A DNA stretch of 64,000 nt from assembly GCF_008710035.1 (NCBI RefSeq), contig NZ_VYKI01000001.1:342014-406013 (forward strand), read 5' to 3'. How positions within the stretch are numbered: position 1 is the first letter of the stretch; the number at the start of each line of letters is the position of its first letter. Origin of the DNA: Stenotrophomonas cyclobalanopsidis (GTDB taxonomy: Bacteria > Pseudomonadota > Gammaproteobacteria > Xanthomonadales > Xanthomonadaceae). This document shows positions 18,599-28,959 of this stretch, one piece after another. The notes under the pieces are model-generated. The model was given only the letters and a program-made list of their open reading frames with translations, searched no databases and was not told where the DNA came from. The translations under genes were made by a program, and so were the position numbers.

Positions 18599-19873
18599 TC
18601 AGGCCACCGAGCGGCGCGGCTTCAGCGGCACGACCTTGGTGGCGTCTTCGGCGCGGCGGGCCAGCACGCGGTCGATGCGCGCGAACACATCGCGCATCAC
18701 CGAGGCTTCCGGCAGCAGGGTCACGCGGAAGTGGTGGCGGTAGGGCACGTTGAAGCTCGAGCCCGGCACGACCAGCACGCCCTCGTCGTTCATCAGGTCC
18801 AACGCGAAGGTGTGGTCGTCGAAGCCCTTGGCGGCGGCACCGATCACGGCCGGGAACGCGTACAGCGCGCCGGCCGGGGCAACCAGCGACAGGTGCTCGC
18901 TGGCGTTGCAGGCCTCGATCACCGCGCGGCGGGTTTCATACAGGCGACCGCCGGGGGCGCACAGTCCGGAAATGGTATCCGGACCGTTCACCGCGGCGTC
19001 GATGGCGTACTGGCCCGGCACGTTGGCGCACAGGCGCAGCGCGCTGAGCAGGTCGAGCGCGGCGCGGAACTCGCCCAGGCGCGCGTCGTCGCCGGTGAGG
19101 TGGGCCCAGCCCACGCGCCAGCCACATGCGCGGTGCACCTTGCTCAGGCCACTGAAGGTCAGGCACGGGTGGTCGCCCGCCAGCGGCGCGACCGGCTGGA
19201 ACACCGCGTCGTCGTACAGGATCTGGTCGTAGATCTCGTCGACCAGCAGCAGCAGGTTGTGGCGGCGGGCGATCTCGACCACGCGCTCCAGCAGCTCGCG
19301 CGGGTAGCTGGCGCCGCTGGGGTTGTTCGGGTTGATCAGCACGATGGCGCGGGTGCGCGAGGACACCAGCGTCTCGATCTCGGTCGGGTCGGGCTGGAAG
19401 CCGTTCTCCGACGCGCAGCGGTAGTACACCGGACGGCCGTCGTTGAGGATGGCCGCCGCCGACCACAGTGGGTAGTCCGGCGAGGGCACCAGCACTTCAT
19501 CGCCGGGGTTCAGCAGGGCGCGCAGCGACAGGTCGATCAGCTCGCTGACGCCGTTGCCGACGAACACGCGGTCCGGATGGGCATCGGGCGCACCACGGCG
19601 CGCATACGCGGCGGCGATGGCTTCGCGGGCCACCGGCAGGCCCTGCTGGTGGGTGTAGGGATCGGTGCGGCCCATGTCATCGGCGATGGCATGCTGCAGG
19701 TGTTCCGGCGCACGGAAGCCAAAGCTGCCCGGGTTGCCGATGTTCAGCTTGATCAGCTTGCGGCCCTGCGCCTCCAGCTCCCGCGCTCGCCGGGCCAGCT
19801 CTCCGCGGATCTCGTAGCGCACTTCGGAAAGGCGCTCGCGGGTGGCCAGGGGCTTGTGCGAGGGGGTGGACAT
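18599..19873 (-). CDS. alaA: PLP-dependent aminotransferase (AlaA-like)
   Basis: 424 residues, fold type I class I/II aminotransferase. NIGNPGSFGFRAP, DPYTHQQGLPVAREAIA, LINPNNPSGASYP and FSGLSKVHRACGWRVGW (the Lys of SKVHR forms the Schiff base) match the AlaA (YfbQ) group, which makes alanine from pyruvate with glutamate as donor. First gene of an operon with the GDSL hydrolase and methyltransferase, which follow at 2- and 3-bp spacing. The link between the three activities is not clear. The symbol rests on motif similarity. Confidence 0.82.
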   Translation of the reverse strand: MSTPSHKPLATRERLSEVRYEIRGELARRARELEAQGRKLIKLNIGNPGSFGFRAPEHLQHAIADDMGRTDPYTHQQGLPVAREAIAAAYARRGAPDAHPDRVFVGNGVSELIDLSLRALLNPGDEVLVPSPDYPLWSAAAILNDGRPVYYRCASENGFQPDPTEIETLVSSRTRAIVLINPNNPSGASYPRELLERVVEIARRHNLLLLVDEIYDQILYDDAVFQPVAPLAGDHPCLTFSGLSKVHRACGWRVGWAHLTGDDARLGEFRAALDLLSALRLCANVPGQYAIDAAVNGPDTISGLCAPGGRLYETRRAVIEACNASEHLSLVAPAGALYAFPAVIGAAAKGFDDHTFALDLMNDEGVLVVPGSSFNVPYRHHFRVTLLPEASVMRDVFARIDRVLARRAEDATKVVPLKPRRSVA

Positions 19874-19982
19874 GGGGCTGGGCCGTCAAAAGGCGTGGGG
19901 TTTCCATCCTACCGGAATTGCTGCAGTGCATGGCAAGGCCCCAGGGCCTGCCGTTGTTGGGCTGGCAGGGCATCGGGCCGGT

Positions 19983-19995
19983 TAGAATGGCGGCG

Positions 19996-19996
<1 letters not shown>
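19983..19996 (+). promoter_or_regulatory. putative -10 box placed for a leaderless rsgA mRNA
   Basis: TAGAAT at 19983-19988 lies 7 nt before ATG 19996. Transcription would start at or next to the ATG. No clear -35 was seen. Confidence 0.45.
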
Positions 19997-21096
<1,100 letters not shown>

Positions 21097-21103
21097 CACA
21101 GCA

Positions 21104-21164
21104 GCCGAGCGTGGGCTCGGCTTTCCTGTAGCGCCCGAGCCGATGCTCGGGCGGCGGCGCGCAG
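21104..21164. repeat. two SMAG-type palindromes
   Basis: CAGCCGAGC(GTG)GGCTCGGCT, whose tail has degenerated to TTTCC, is followed by TGTAGCGCCCGAGC(CGAT)GCTCGGGCGGCGGCGC. The second matches the unit of the 59-bp array near 17 kb. Confidence 0.65.
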
Positions 21165-21184
21165 CGCCGGACACAGCAGGGCGC

Positions 21185-21197
21185 TATAGTCCGCCCA
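21185..21197 (+). promoter_or_regulatory. putative -10 box for a leaderless mRNA
   Basis: TATAGT (21185-21190) ends 6 nt before ATG 21197, so a start site at the ATG is expected. No convincing -35. Confidence 0.45.
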
Positions 21198-22450
21198 TGG
21201 AAACGACCGCGACGCTGGACCATGACGTGGCCCACCATGCGGCGCTCGACGCGCGACTGGTCGAGGCCGTGGGCGGCATCCGCCTGCTGGGGCTGACCAG
21301 TTGGCCGGCAACGGTGCAGGCACCGTTCCTGGACAGCGTGGCCCGCGGCCAGCCGGTGCTGCCGAAGGTGGACTATCCGAAGCTGGACTTCAGCGAGGAG
21401 CGCCGCGCGCTGGCCGCCATCGCCGCCGAGTGTGATCCCAGCCATCCGCTGGGCCACTACGTGCAGCAGTCCGCGCAGAGCTGGGACCTGGCCGCGCAGC
21501 TGCTGGAAGGCCTGGGCACCGCAGCTGTCGATCGCTGCTCCGTGCAGCTGTTCGGAGCACCGGAACAGCCGCTGCCCGGCAACGGCCCGAGCACGCGCGA
21601 GGCGGCCCGTCACTTCATCCAGATCGCCAGCGAGCTCGACAGCGAACTGCTGGCCCCGGAAGAACAGGTGCCTGTTTCGGCCATCGCCCTGCAGTTGCAG
21701 CTGCAGAACGATCTCGATGGCTTCTTCGAATCGCGCATCATCCAGGTGCAGCTGGACCCGGAACTCGTTTCCAAGGCCGCCGCCGGCCCGACCCGCATCC
21801 GCCTGCGCACCAGTGCCCGATTCAGCGCCTACGATCGCGCCCAGCTGTTCCACCATGAAGCGCTGGTGCACTCGCTCACCGCCTTGAACGGCCGCGAGCA
21901 GCCGGTGCTGCCCAGCCTCGCGCTGTCCTCGCCGCGGGTGACCGCCACCCAGGAAGGCCTGGCCACCTTTGCTGAGCAGATCACCGGCAGCATCGACATC
22001 GAGCGCCTGAAGCGCATCAGCCTGCGCACCGAAGCCATCGCGATGGCGCGCGAAGGTGCGGACTTCATCGAGGTGTACCGCTACTTCTGCGATGCCGGGC
22101 AGAACCCGGAGGAGAGTTTCGCCTCCGCGCAGCGCGTGTTCCGCGGCGTGCCACCGAGCGGCGGCCTGGCCTTCACCAAGGACACGGTGTACCTGCGCGG
22201 GCTGGTGTCGGTGCACACGTTCTTCCGCCACATGCTGGCCGAGGACCACCTGCAGGTCTGCCGCTGGTTGTTCGCCGGCAAGATGAGCCTGACCGATGCG
22301 ATCGCGTTCGCACCGTTGTTCGAGAGTGGCGTGTTGAAGCCGCCGCGCTGGCTGCCGCACTGGGTCAGCCGCGCGAACGGATTGGCGGGAATGCTGGCGT
22401 TCTCGCTGTTCGCCAACCGCATACGGATGGACCAGCTGGCGCCGGAGTGA
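21197..22450 (+). CDS. QEGLA-motif protein (DUF1704, flavohemoglobin expression-modulating type)
   Basis: 417 residues. It carries an HExxH-like zinc motif (HHEALVHSLT) and the eponymous TQEGLATFAEQ, in the order of DUF1704 proteins, some of which are annotated as flavohemoglobin expression-modulating and which resemble tyrosine-carboxypeptidase metalloproteases. A later HTFFRHM may complete the fold. Cytosolic, with no signal peptide. The enzymatic role in bacteria is unproven. The frame is open upstream to 21143, but ATG 21197 follows a -10 hexamer at leaderless distance. Confidence 0.82.
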   Translation: METTATLDHDVAHHAALDARLVEAVGGIRLLGLTSWPATVQAPFLDSVARGQPVLPKVDYPKLDFSEERRALAAIAAECDPSHPLGHYVQQSAQSWDLAAQLLEGLGTAAVDRCSVQLFGAPEQPLPGNGPSTREAARHFIQIASELDSELLAPEEQVPVSAIALQLQLQNDLDGFFESRIIQVQLDPELVSKAAAGPTRIRLRTSARFSAYDRAQLFHHEALVHSLTALNGREQPVLPSLALSSPRVTATQEGLATFAEQITGSIDIERLKRISLRTEAIAMAREGADFIEVYRYFCDAGQNPEESFASAQRVFRGVPPSGGLAFTKDTVYLRGLVSVHTFFRHMLAEDHLQVCRWLFAGKMSLTDAIAFAPLFESGVLKPPRWLPHWVSRANGLAGMLAFSLFANRIRMDQLAPE

Positions 22451-23156
22451 AAGGCGCTGGTGTGGTTTCCGCGCCTTCCTGATATCGGCGAGGAGGAGAC
22501 GGGTCACCCTGGCCAGGACACGCAAAATCCCCTCCATGGTGCTCGATGGCGCCTTGCTTGTGTGCGCTGTCCTGCGCACACGGCAAGACCGGGATTGGGC
22601 GTCCTGCCCAACCCGCCCGAGGCATGCCTCGGGCCCATGGCGCCAACGGTCCTGTCCAGGGTGACCCGCCTCCTCCAGACAGTTTCCTGCGGGCGCGGTG
22701 TAAATCCCCACCGAAGGAACTCGCAAAAATCAAAATACAGAACAGGGATCTGACCCTGTGCCGACCAACGGTCGTCACCCACCATCAGCAGCAGGCTCCA
22801 ACAACAGCGGGTTTCAACAGCTCGCAGGAAACTGTCGAAGGCGGGGTGGGTCCGGTTGCGGGGGCGTGAGCCGCATGGATGCGGCGACCGAGCTTACATG
22901 GACGTACTTGCAGCGTCCCCCGCAACCGGGCCCACCCCGCCATCACACGGATAGCCGCTCTTGCCGTTGACGTTGATGTTGACGTTGCATCGAGCGGGTG
23001 CAGGGCGCAGCCCTGCCGACAGAACCCCACTAACGAGACGCGCGTCACTGCCCGCAGCACCCGCGCCACTTCGTAAACAACCTTTCATCTTCCACTCGCA
23101 TAGTGGCGGCGCGCCGTGCCGAGTCGCGGCGGACTCCCCCCATGCAATGGATCCAC
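22451..23156. repeat. 706-bp gap with three successive large palindromes
   Basis: No credible gene. Palindrome 1 has ~27-bp arms at 22491-22519 and 22649-22676 enclosing three smaller hairpins (about 22556-22586, 22590-22615, 22615-22632). Palindrome 2 has exact 14-bp arms (22678-22691 / 22823-22836). Palindrome 3 has ~26-bp arms differing at one or two positions (22840-22865 / 22915-22941). The three follow each other without overlap. Downstream of 22942 I see only the promoter side of the TonB receptor gene. Confidence 0.65.
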
Positions 23157-25445
23157 ATGCAGACCCGACACCTCACGATCGCCGTGGCGATCGCGCTTTC
23201 CGCCGCCAGCGCGCATGCCGCTGAAACCACCGATGCCACCGCCGACGCCGCACTCAGCGCGCAGACACTGGACGCCGTCTCGGTGATCGGTCAGGGCGAG
23301 ACCCGCCAGGTGCAGCGCATCACCGCCGTCGACAAGCAGGTGCTGCCGCCGGGCAGCAGTGGCCAGAAGATCCTCGACCGCCTGCCCGGCGTGTCGGTGC
23401 AGTCCAACGATGCCTTCGGCGCCAACGAAGAATCGCAGACCATCAGCCTGCGCGGCTTCGACAAGAGCCGTCTCGGCTACACGCTCGATGGCATTCCGCT
23501 GGGCGACAACAGCTACGGCAATTACAACGGCCTGAGCATCGCCCGCGCGCTGATCGCCGAGAACCTCGCCGGCGCCGAACTGTCGCAGGGCATCGGTTCG
23601 CTGGGCGTGGCGTCCACCAGCAACCTCGGCGGCACCATCCAGTACTTCTCGATGGACCCGTCCACTGAATTCGGCGGCCGTGCCAGCGTCACCGTCGGTG
23701 ACAACAACCAGCGCCGCGGCTACCTGCGCGTGGATACCGGCGACATCAACGGCTTCTCGGCCTATGTCTCCGGCGTGCACCAGGACCAGGACATGTGGGC
23801 CGCGCCTTACCAGAACCAGACCACGCGCCAGTTCAACGCCAAGGCCGTGTGGAACGTCGGCGACCATCGCTTCGGTGCGTTCGCCGCCACCTCGCGCGCC
23901 AGCCAGGCCAACTATGCGTACCTGTCTAAGGACATGCTGGACCGCGGCCTGGGCTGGGACTGGAACATCTACGCACCGGACTGGGACCGCGCCGTGGCCG
24001 CCGCCTATTGTGCGCCCGGTACGCGTGATCCGGCCAAGTGCCAGTTCAGTGGCGGCGTCAACAGCATCGACGATGCCTACTACCAGAGCCGCGCGCTGCG
24101 CGATGACAACCTGTACTCGGTCGATGCCGACCTGCGTCTGGGCGAGCAGGGCCGCCTGAAGCTGATGGCCTACCACCACGACAACCGTGGCCAGGGCCAC
24201 TGGTGGGCGCCGGGCCAGCCGTCCTACCCGGGCACCGACCGCATGCTGCCGATCTCGATCCGCAGCACCAACTACACGATCAACCGCGATGGCCTGACCA
24301 CCGCGCTGTCGTGGACGGTAGGCATCCACGAGCTGGAAGCCGGCCTGTGGTACGAGCAGAACGACCATAACGTGTCGCGCAATTTCTACTACATCAGCGG
24401 GCCGTTCCTGGACGATCTGTACCTGCAGAACCCCGACCGCCTGCTGTTCAACCAGGACTTCGACATCCGCACGCAGCAGTTCTACGTGCAGGACCGCATG
24501 CGCTTCCTCGACCAGCGCCTGACCGTGGACGTGGGTCTGAAGAGCCCGAACACGCGCATGCGCGCCACCGCCAAGGGCGGTGTGGAAACCAGCATCGCTT
24601 CGGGCACGCTGACCGCCAAGGAATCGGTGCTGCCGCAGGTCGGCGTGGGCTTCAAGCTCACTGCCAACAACGAGCTGTTCGCTTCGTATGCCGAGAACAT
24701 CGCCGCCTTCGTCGGCGGCGGCAGCGGTGGCCCGCTGCAGGTCTCGCCGGAATCGTTCGCAGCCAGTGCCGGGCTGGAACCGGAAAAGTCGAAGAGCCTG
24801 GAAGCCGGCTTCCGCACCTTCGGTGAGAAGTACCAGGCGTCCATCGCCGCGTACAACGTGACGTTCGACAACCGCTTGCTGTCACTCAACCCGTGTTCGA
24901 GCATCGAAGTCGGCACGCGCCCGGAGTGCGTCACCCGCTTCATCAACGTGGGTTCGGTGAAGAGCCACGGGGCGGAACTGACCTTCATCCTCAAGCCGAT
25001 CGACGGCCTGCAGTGGTACAACGCGCTGTCCTGGAACAGGACCACCTATGAGGACAACTACACCTCGGGAGGCGGAATCGTGCCGGTGGCCGGCAAGATC
25101 ACCGTGGACACGCCGCAGCGCATGGCGTCCAGCGAAATCAGCTGGAACCGCGATGGCTTCTTCGCCAGCCTGCGTGCCAAGTACACCGGCAAGCGCTATT
25201 ACACCTACACCAACGACCAGTCGGTGCCGGGCGTGACCACCTTCGATGCGGGCGCCGGTTATGACTTCGGCCCGGGCATGGGCCTGCACAACATACGCGT
25301 GTCGTTGAACGCGACCAACCTGACCAACAAGCGGTATGCGGGCCAGCTGAGTTCGTTCGCACCGACCGATCCGAACGGCACGCGTTACGCCATCCATGCC
25401 AGCGCGCCGCGCCAGGTGTTCATGACGGTGGCGGCGGAGTTCTGA
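23157..25445 (+). CDS. TonB-dependent receptor
   Basis: 762 residues. A signal peptide (MQTRHLTIAVAIALSAASAHA) is followed by a plug domain (LDAVSVIGQGETRQV, ILDRLPGVSVQSNDA, SLRGFDKSRLGYTLDGIPLGD) and a 22-strand barrel with a TonB-box-proximal C-terminus and terminal Phe. It imports a scarce nutrient across the outer membrane; the substrate is not evident. The neighbouring citrate-type genes hint at a citrate complex, but it converges on them and is not in their operon. ATG 23142 is an alternative start. Cys pairs (YCAPGTRDPAKC; CSSIEVGTRPEC) probably stabilise outer loops. Confidence 0.85.
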   Translation: MQTRHLTIAVAIALSAASAHAAETTDATADAALSAQTLDAVSVIGQGETRQVQRITAVDKQVLPPGSSGQKILDRLPGVSVQSNDAFGANEESQTISLRGFDKSRLGYTLDGIPLGDNSYGNYNGLSIARALIAENLAGAELSQGIGSLGVASTSNLGGTIQYFSMDPSTEFGGRASVTVGDNNQRRGYLRVDTGDINGFSAYVSGVHQDQDMWAAPYQNQTTRQFNAKAVWNVGDHRFGAFAATSRASQANYAYLSKDMLDRGLGWDWNIYAPDWDRAVAAAYCAPGTRDPAKCQFSGGVNSIDDAYYQSRALRDDNLYSVDADLRLGEQGRLKLMAYHHDNRGQGHWWAPGQPSYPGTDRMLPISIRSTNYTINRDGLTTALSWTVGIHELEAGLWYEQNDHNVSRNFYYISGPFLDDLYLQNPDRLLFNQDFDIRTQQFYVQDRMRFLDQRLTVDVGLKSPNTRMRATAKGGVETSIASGTLTAKESVLPQVGVGFKLTANNELFASYAENIAAFVGGGSGGPLQVSPESFAASAGLEPEKSKSLEAGFRTFGEKYQASIAAYNVTFDNRLLSLNPCSSIEVGTRPECVTRFINVGSVKSHGAELTFILKPIDGLQWYNALSWNRTTYEDNYTSGGGIVPVAGKITVDTPQRMASSEISWNRDGFFASLRAKYTGKRYYTYTNDQSVPGVTTFDAGAGYDFGPGMGLHNIRVSLNATNLTNKRYAGQLSSFAPTDPNGTRYAIHASAPRQVFMTVAAEF

Positions 25446-25451
25446 TGGGCA

Positions 25452-25491
25452 GGGGTCAGCGCCCTTTCGCGCGCGAAAGGGCGCTGACCCC
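25452..25491. terminator. perfect 40-bp palindrome between convergent genes
   Basis: GGGGTCAGCGCCCTTTCGCG joined directly to its exact reverse complement, 7 bp after the receptor stop and 8 bp before the SDR stop. It could terminate both genes, though no T-tract follows. It belongs to the same dispersed family as 15096-15134. Confidence 0.55.
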
Positions 25492-25499
25492 GATGTGCC

Positions 25500-26240
25500 T
25501 CAACCCATATACAACCCACCATTCACCGGGTAATCCGCACCGGTCACATACGACGCTTCATCCGAAGCCAACCAGGCCACCAGGCCGGCCACTTCTTCCG
25601 GCCGGCCCAGGCGGCGCACCGGTACCGAGGCAGCCAACCTGTCCAGCACGTCAGGCGGGAAGCTGCTGATCGCTTGGCTGGCGATGTAGCCGGGCGACAA
25701 GGTGTTCACGGTGACGCCGCGCGAGGCGACTTCGGCCGCCAGCGCACGGCTGAAACCGTGCATCGCCGCCTTCGCTGTCGCGTAGTTCACCTGGCCGATC
25801 TGGCCCTTGTGCGCGCTGACCGAACCGATGTTGACGATGCGGCCCCAGCCACGCGTGGCCATGCCGTCGACCACCTGCTTGGTCAGGTTGAACAGTGCGT
25901 TGAGGTTCGAGGCGATCACCGCATTCCAATCCTCCACCGTCATCTGCCGGAACAGCAGGTCGCGGCTGCCGCCGGAGTTGTTGACCAGCACGTCCACCTC
26001 GCCCACCTCGGCACGTACTTTGGCGAAGGCCGCCGAGGTCGAGGCCCAGTCAGTGGCGTTGCCTTCGGAGGCGATGAAATCGAAGCCCTGTTCGCGCTGT
26101 TGGCGCAGCCAGTTGGCCTTGCGTGGCGAGTTCGGTGCGCAGCCGGCGACCACGGTGTGGCCGGAACGGGCCAGGCTCTGGCAGATGGCAGTGCCGACAC
26201 TGCCCATGCCGCTGGTGACGTAAGCGATTCGAAGCGTCAT
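25500..26240 (-). CDS. SDR oxidoreductase, acetoacetyl-CoA reductase (PhbB)-like
   Basis: 246 residues, classical short-chain dehydrogenase. The cofactor loop is TSGMGSVG (TGGMGGxG in typical PhbB); NNSGG follows strand 4, and the Ser-Tyr-Lys triad lies in SVSAHKGQIGQVNYATAKAAM. The SAHKGQIGQ-NY segment is typical of NADPH-linked acetoacetyl-CoA reductases. No PHB synthase is nearby. It follows the CitMHS gene by 25 bp in a leftward operon with the porin, so an unknown step in carboxylate use is also possible. Confidence 0.78.
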   Translation of the reverse strand: MTLRIAYVTSGMGSVGTAICQSLARSGHTVVAGCAPNSPRKANWLRQQREQGFDFIASEGNATDWASTSAAFAKVRAEVGEVDVLVNNSGGSRDLLFRQMTVEDWNAVIASNLNALFNLTKQVVDGMATRGWGRIVNIGSVSAHKGQIGQVNYATAKAAMHGFSRALAAEVASRGVTVNTLSPGYIASQAISSFPPDVLDRLAASVPVRRLGRPEEVAGLVAWLASDEASYVTGADYPVNGGLYMG

Positions 26241-26265
26241 TGCAGAAGGCTCCTTGGTGTCCGGA

Positions 26266-27597
26266 TCAGGATGCGAAGGGATACAGGCCGAACAGCAGGC
26301 CGCCGACCATCAACAGCAGCGAGATGGCGATCGCCCACTTCAGGGTGAACTTCTGGTGGTCGGCGAATTCGACCTTGGCCAGGCCCACCAGCAGGTAGGT
26401 GGACGGCACCAGCGGGCTGAGCAGGTGCACCGGCTGCCCGGCCAGCGACGCGCGCGCCATTTCCACCGGGGTGATGCCGTAGTTGCCGGCGGCCTCGGAC
26501 AGGATCGGCAGCACGCCGAAGTAGAAGGCATCGTTGGACATGAAGAAGGTGAACGGCATCGACGCGACGGCGGTGATGACGGCCAGGTACGGGCCCCACG
26601 ATTCCGGGATGATCGCCAGGAAGCTGTGCGACATCGCCTCGACCATGCCGGTGTTGTTGAGGATGCCGGTGAAGATACCCGCAGCGAAAATCAACGCGAC
26701 CACCGACAGCACGTTGCCGGCGTGGTTGACCACGCGGCGGCGCTGTTCGGCCAGGTTCGGGTAGTTGATGACCAGGGCGATGGCGAAGCCGACCATGAAC
26801 AGCACCGGCATCGGCAGCACGCCCGCGATCAGTGCACCCATCAGGGCCAGGGTCAGTGCCAGGTTCACCCACAGCAGCTTCGGACGCTTGACGTCCTCGG
26901 CGTCTTCCACCGACGGCAGTGCGTTGTTGTCATCGGACACGCTGTTGTCCATCCAGCTGCCACCCTGCGGCAGGGTGACCACGCCGAGGCGGCGACGTTC
27001 CTTCATGCCCAGGTACCAGGCCAGCAGCAGCACGCCGGCGCAGGCGATCACCATCGACGGGATCAGCGGCACGAACACATCGGCCGGGTCCACGTGCAGC
27101 GCGGTGGCCGCGCGTGCGGTCGGGCCGCCCCATGGGGTCAGGTTCATCACACCGCCGGCGAGGATGGTCACACAGGTCATGTTCAGCGCGTTCATGCCCA
27201 GGCGCTGGTACAGCGGCAGCATCGCCGAGACGGTGATCATGTAGGTGGTCGAGCCATCGCCGTCGAGCGAGATCAGCATCGCCAGCACCGCGGTGCCGAG
27301 CACGATCTTCATCGGATCGCCCTTGACGAAGCGCAGGATGATGCGTACCAGCGGGTCGAACAGGCCCGCATCGATCATCACGCCGAAGTAGAGGATGGCG
27401 AACATCAGCATCACGCCGGTCGGCGCGATCTTCTTGATGCCTTCCAGCATCATCTCGTCGATGTTGGCGCCAAATCCGCCGAGCAGGGCGAAGACGATCG
27501 GGATGGTGATCAGGGCGACCAGCGGCGACAGTCGTTTGCTCATGATCAAGTACATGAACGTAATGACCATGCCAAAGCCGAGGATGCTCAGCATCAT
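26266..27597 (-). CDS. CitMHS family divalent-metal/citrate transporter
   Basis: 443 residues, about 12 membrane helices, with the CitMHS signatures SLDGDGSTTYMITVSAMLPLY, WGGPTARAATAL and GVLPILSEAAGNYGI. Members import citrate as a complex with Mg or Ca in symport with protons. It lies between the porin and SDR genes on the same strand, and a TctD/TctE-like two-component system is encoded just beyond the porin, supporting tricarboxylate uptake. Spacing to the porin gene is 55 bp. Confidence 0.88.
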   Translation of the reverse strand: MMLSILGFGMVITFMYLIMSKRLSPLVALITIPIVFALLGGFGANIDEMMLEGIKKIAPTGVMLMFAILYFGVMIDAGLFDPLVRIILRFVKGDPMKIVLGTAVLAMLISLDGDGSTTYMITVSAMLPLYQRLGMNALNMTCVTILAGGVMNLTPWGGPTARAATALHVDPADVFVPLIPSMVIACAGVLLLAWYLGMKERRRLGVVTLPQGGSWMDNSVSDDNNALPSVEDAEDVKRPKLLWVNLALTLALMGALIAGVLPMPVLFMVGFAIALVINYPNLAEQRRRVVNHAGNVLSVVALIFAAGIFTGILNNTGMVEAMSHSFLAIIPESWGPYLAVITAVASMPFTFFMSNDAFYFGVLPILSEAAGNYGITPVEMARASLAGQPVHLLSPLVPSTYLLVGLAKVEFADHQKFTLKWAIAISLLLMVGGLLFGLYPFAS

Positions 27598-27652
27598 CTG
27601 CGGACTCCTTGCGTACTGCGGTTGAAGGGGGAGAGGGGAGGGAGTGCGTGGC

Positions 27653-28825
27653 TCAGAAGTCGAACTGCAGGCGGCCGGTGACCGCGCGGGTGCGGTCCAG
27701 CGTCACCCCGGCCAGGCGGTCGCGGTTGCGGCTCTGGATTACGTCGAGCATGAAGCGCAGGTTGTCGCGCAGGTACCAGTTGCCGCCCAGCGTCCAGGCG
27801 GCGGTGCTGCCGCGGCGCAGGTCCGGTGCGCCATCAAGGTGCTGCGCGCCCCACATCTGGTCGTAGCGCAGCGCCACTTCGAAGGCACCGGCCTTGTGGC
27901 GGATGTCCTTGACCCGCGCGAAGCGGCCGGTCCTGCGGTCGTAGGCCTTGCTTTCGCCAGTGACGAACCAACTGAGCATGCCGTAGGCGGCCATCACGTC
28001 GCCGCGCTGGACGCCGTCATCGAAGGTGGCGCCGCTGAACTCGCCCTGCCAGGACAGTGGGCCGCGCACCTGCGCGTATTCCAGCGACCACTTGTTGACG
28101 TCGGTATCGCGGCCGGCGGAGAAGTCGACCAGGGTCAGGCGGCTTTCGTCGGACAGGTGGCCGGCCGGGCGCGGGCGGATCTTCAGGCCCGGGGTGTCGT
28201 TGCTGCCGGGGTTGTCGTAGGCCTCATGGGCCAGCGACAGGCCGAAGTGCAGCACGTCGCCGTCGCTGGGCGAGGGTGACCAGGTGACGCGGCCACCGGC
28301 GGCGCGACCCTTCACCTGCCAGGCATCGATGCTCTCCAGGCTGTAGAGGCTGGCGGCCCAGGTGAAATCACCCGGATTGGCCTGCCAGGACGCACCCAGG
28401 CGGTACAGTGGCGCCAGCGTGGTGCCGGCGTTGCCGCGCTCCAGGAAGCTGCCGTAGTTGGAGCTGGTGCGGTCATCCAGCGAGAAATACTGCTTGAACT
28501 GGCCGACCGTCAGCTTGCCGGCGTTGCCGAAGCTGCGGCTGAGGTAGACATCCTTGGCCTCGACGTGGTCACCGGAAAAGTCCGCCTCGGCCTTGTAATC
28601 GACCATGAAGAACTTGCCTGACACGTCCAACCAGGCGCGGCGGATCTCGGTGTCGTCCTTGTTCGGGGTGCCGCGGTCGTCGTTGTCGAACGTGGCGAAA
28701 TCCAGGTGCAGGCGGCCGCCGACGGTCGCAGTGACTGGCCGATCGTCTTCAGCAAAGGCCGGCGCGGCCAGCGCAGCCAGGGCCATCATGGCGGCGGGGC
28801 GCTGCCAGGCAAACTTCAGTTCCAC
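27653..28825 (-). CDS. OprO/OprP-family outer-membrane porin
   Basis: 390 residues. A signal peptide ends in PAFAED; a 16-strand barrel follows, with typical parts such as RRAWLDVSGKFFMVDYKAEADFSG and AWTLGGNWYLRDNLRFMLDVIQ, and terminal Asp-Phe. Such porins in Xanthomonadaceae often accompany transporters for organic anions. It is the first gene of the leftward operon with citMHS and the SDR, divergent from the regulator gene, so the operon promoter should lie in 28826-28960. Confidence 0.85.
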   Translation of the reverse strand: MELKFAWQRPAAMMALAALAAPAFAEDDRPVTATVGGRLHLDFATFDNDDRGTPNKDDTEIRRAWLDVSGKFFMVDYKAEADFSGDHVEAKDVYLSRSFGNAGKLTVGQFKQYFSLDDRTSSNYGSFLERGNAGTTLAPLYRLGASWQANPGDFTWAASLYSLESIDAWQVKGRAAGGRVTWSPSPSDGDVLHFGLSLAHEAYDNPGSNDTPGLKIRPRPAGHLSDESRLTLVDFSAGRDTDVNKWSLEYAQVRGPLSWQGEFSGATFDDGVQRGDVMAAYGMLSWFVTGESKAYDRRTGRFARVKDIRHKAGAFEVALRYDQMWGAQHLDGAPDLRRGSTAAWTLGGNWYLRDNLRFMLDVIQSRNRDRLAGVTLDRTRAVTGRLQFDF

Positions 28826-28959
28826 AAACCCTCCCAGGTGCGCGCCGGGCGCGCGGCAATCGTGGGCACCGGATGGTGCGCGGCCGCAGTCTGTGTTGCG
28901 TTAGCTGTCATCGTCCTGTCAGCGGTTTGTGCGGTGCAGCGTAAAGCGGCCGCTGCGCT

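Noticed and set aside
22684..22720. Resemblance to the FMN riboswitch core (GGTG-AAAT-CCCCACCG-like string)
   Set aside because: Only one helix region matches, the string lies inside a repeat-derived palindrome, and no riboflavin gene follows. A covariance search with the Rfam FMN model would settle it: a significant hit would overturn this.
22460..22869. Several open frames of 90-137 codons between the QEGLA gene and the TonB receptor gene
   Set aside because: They coincide with large palindromes, so frames on both strands are open for compositional reasons. No ribosome sites or family motifs.
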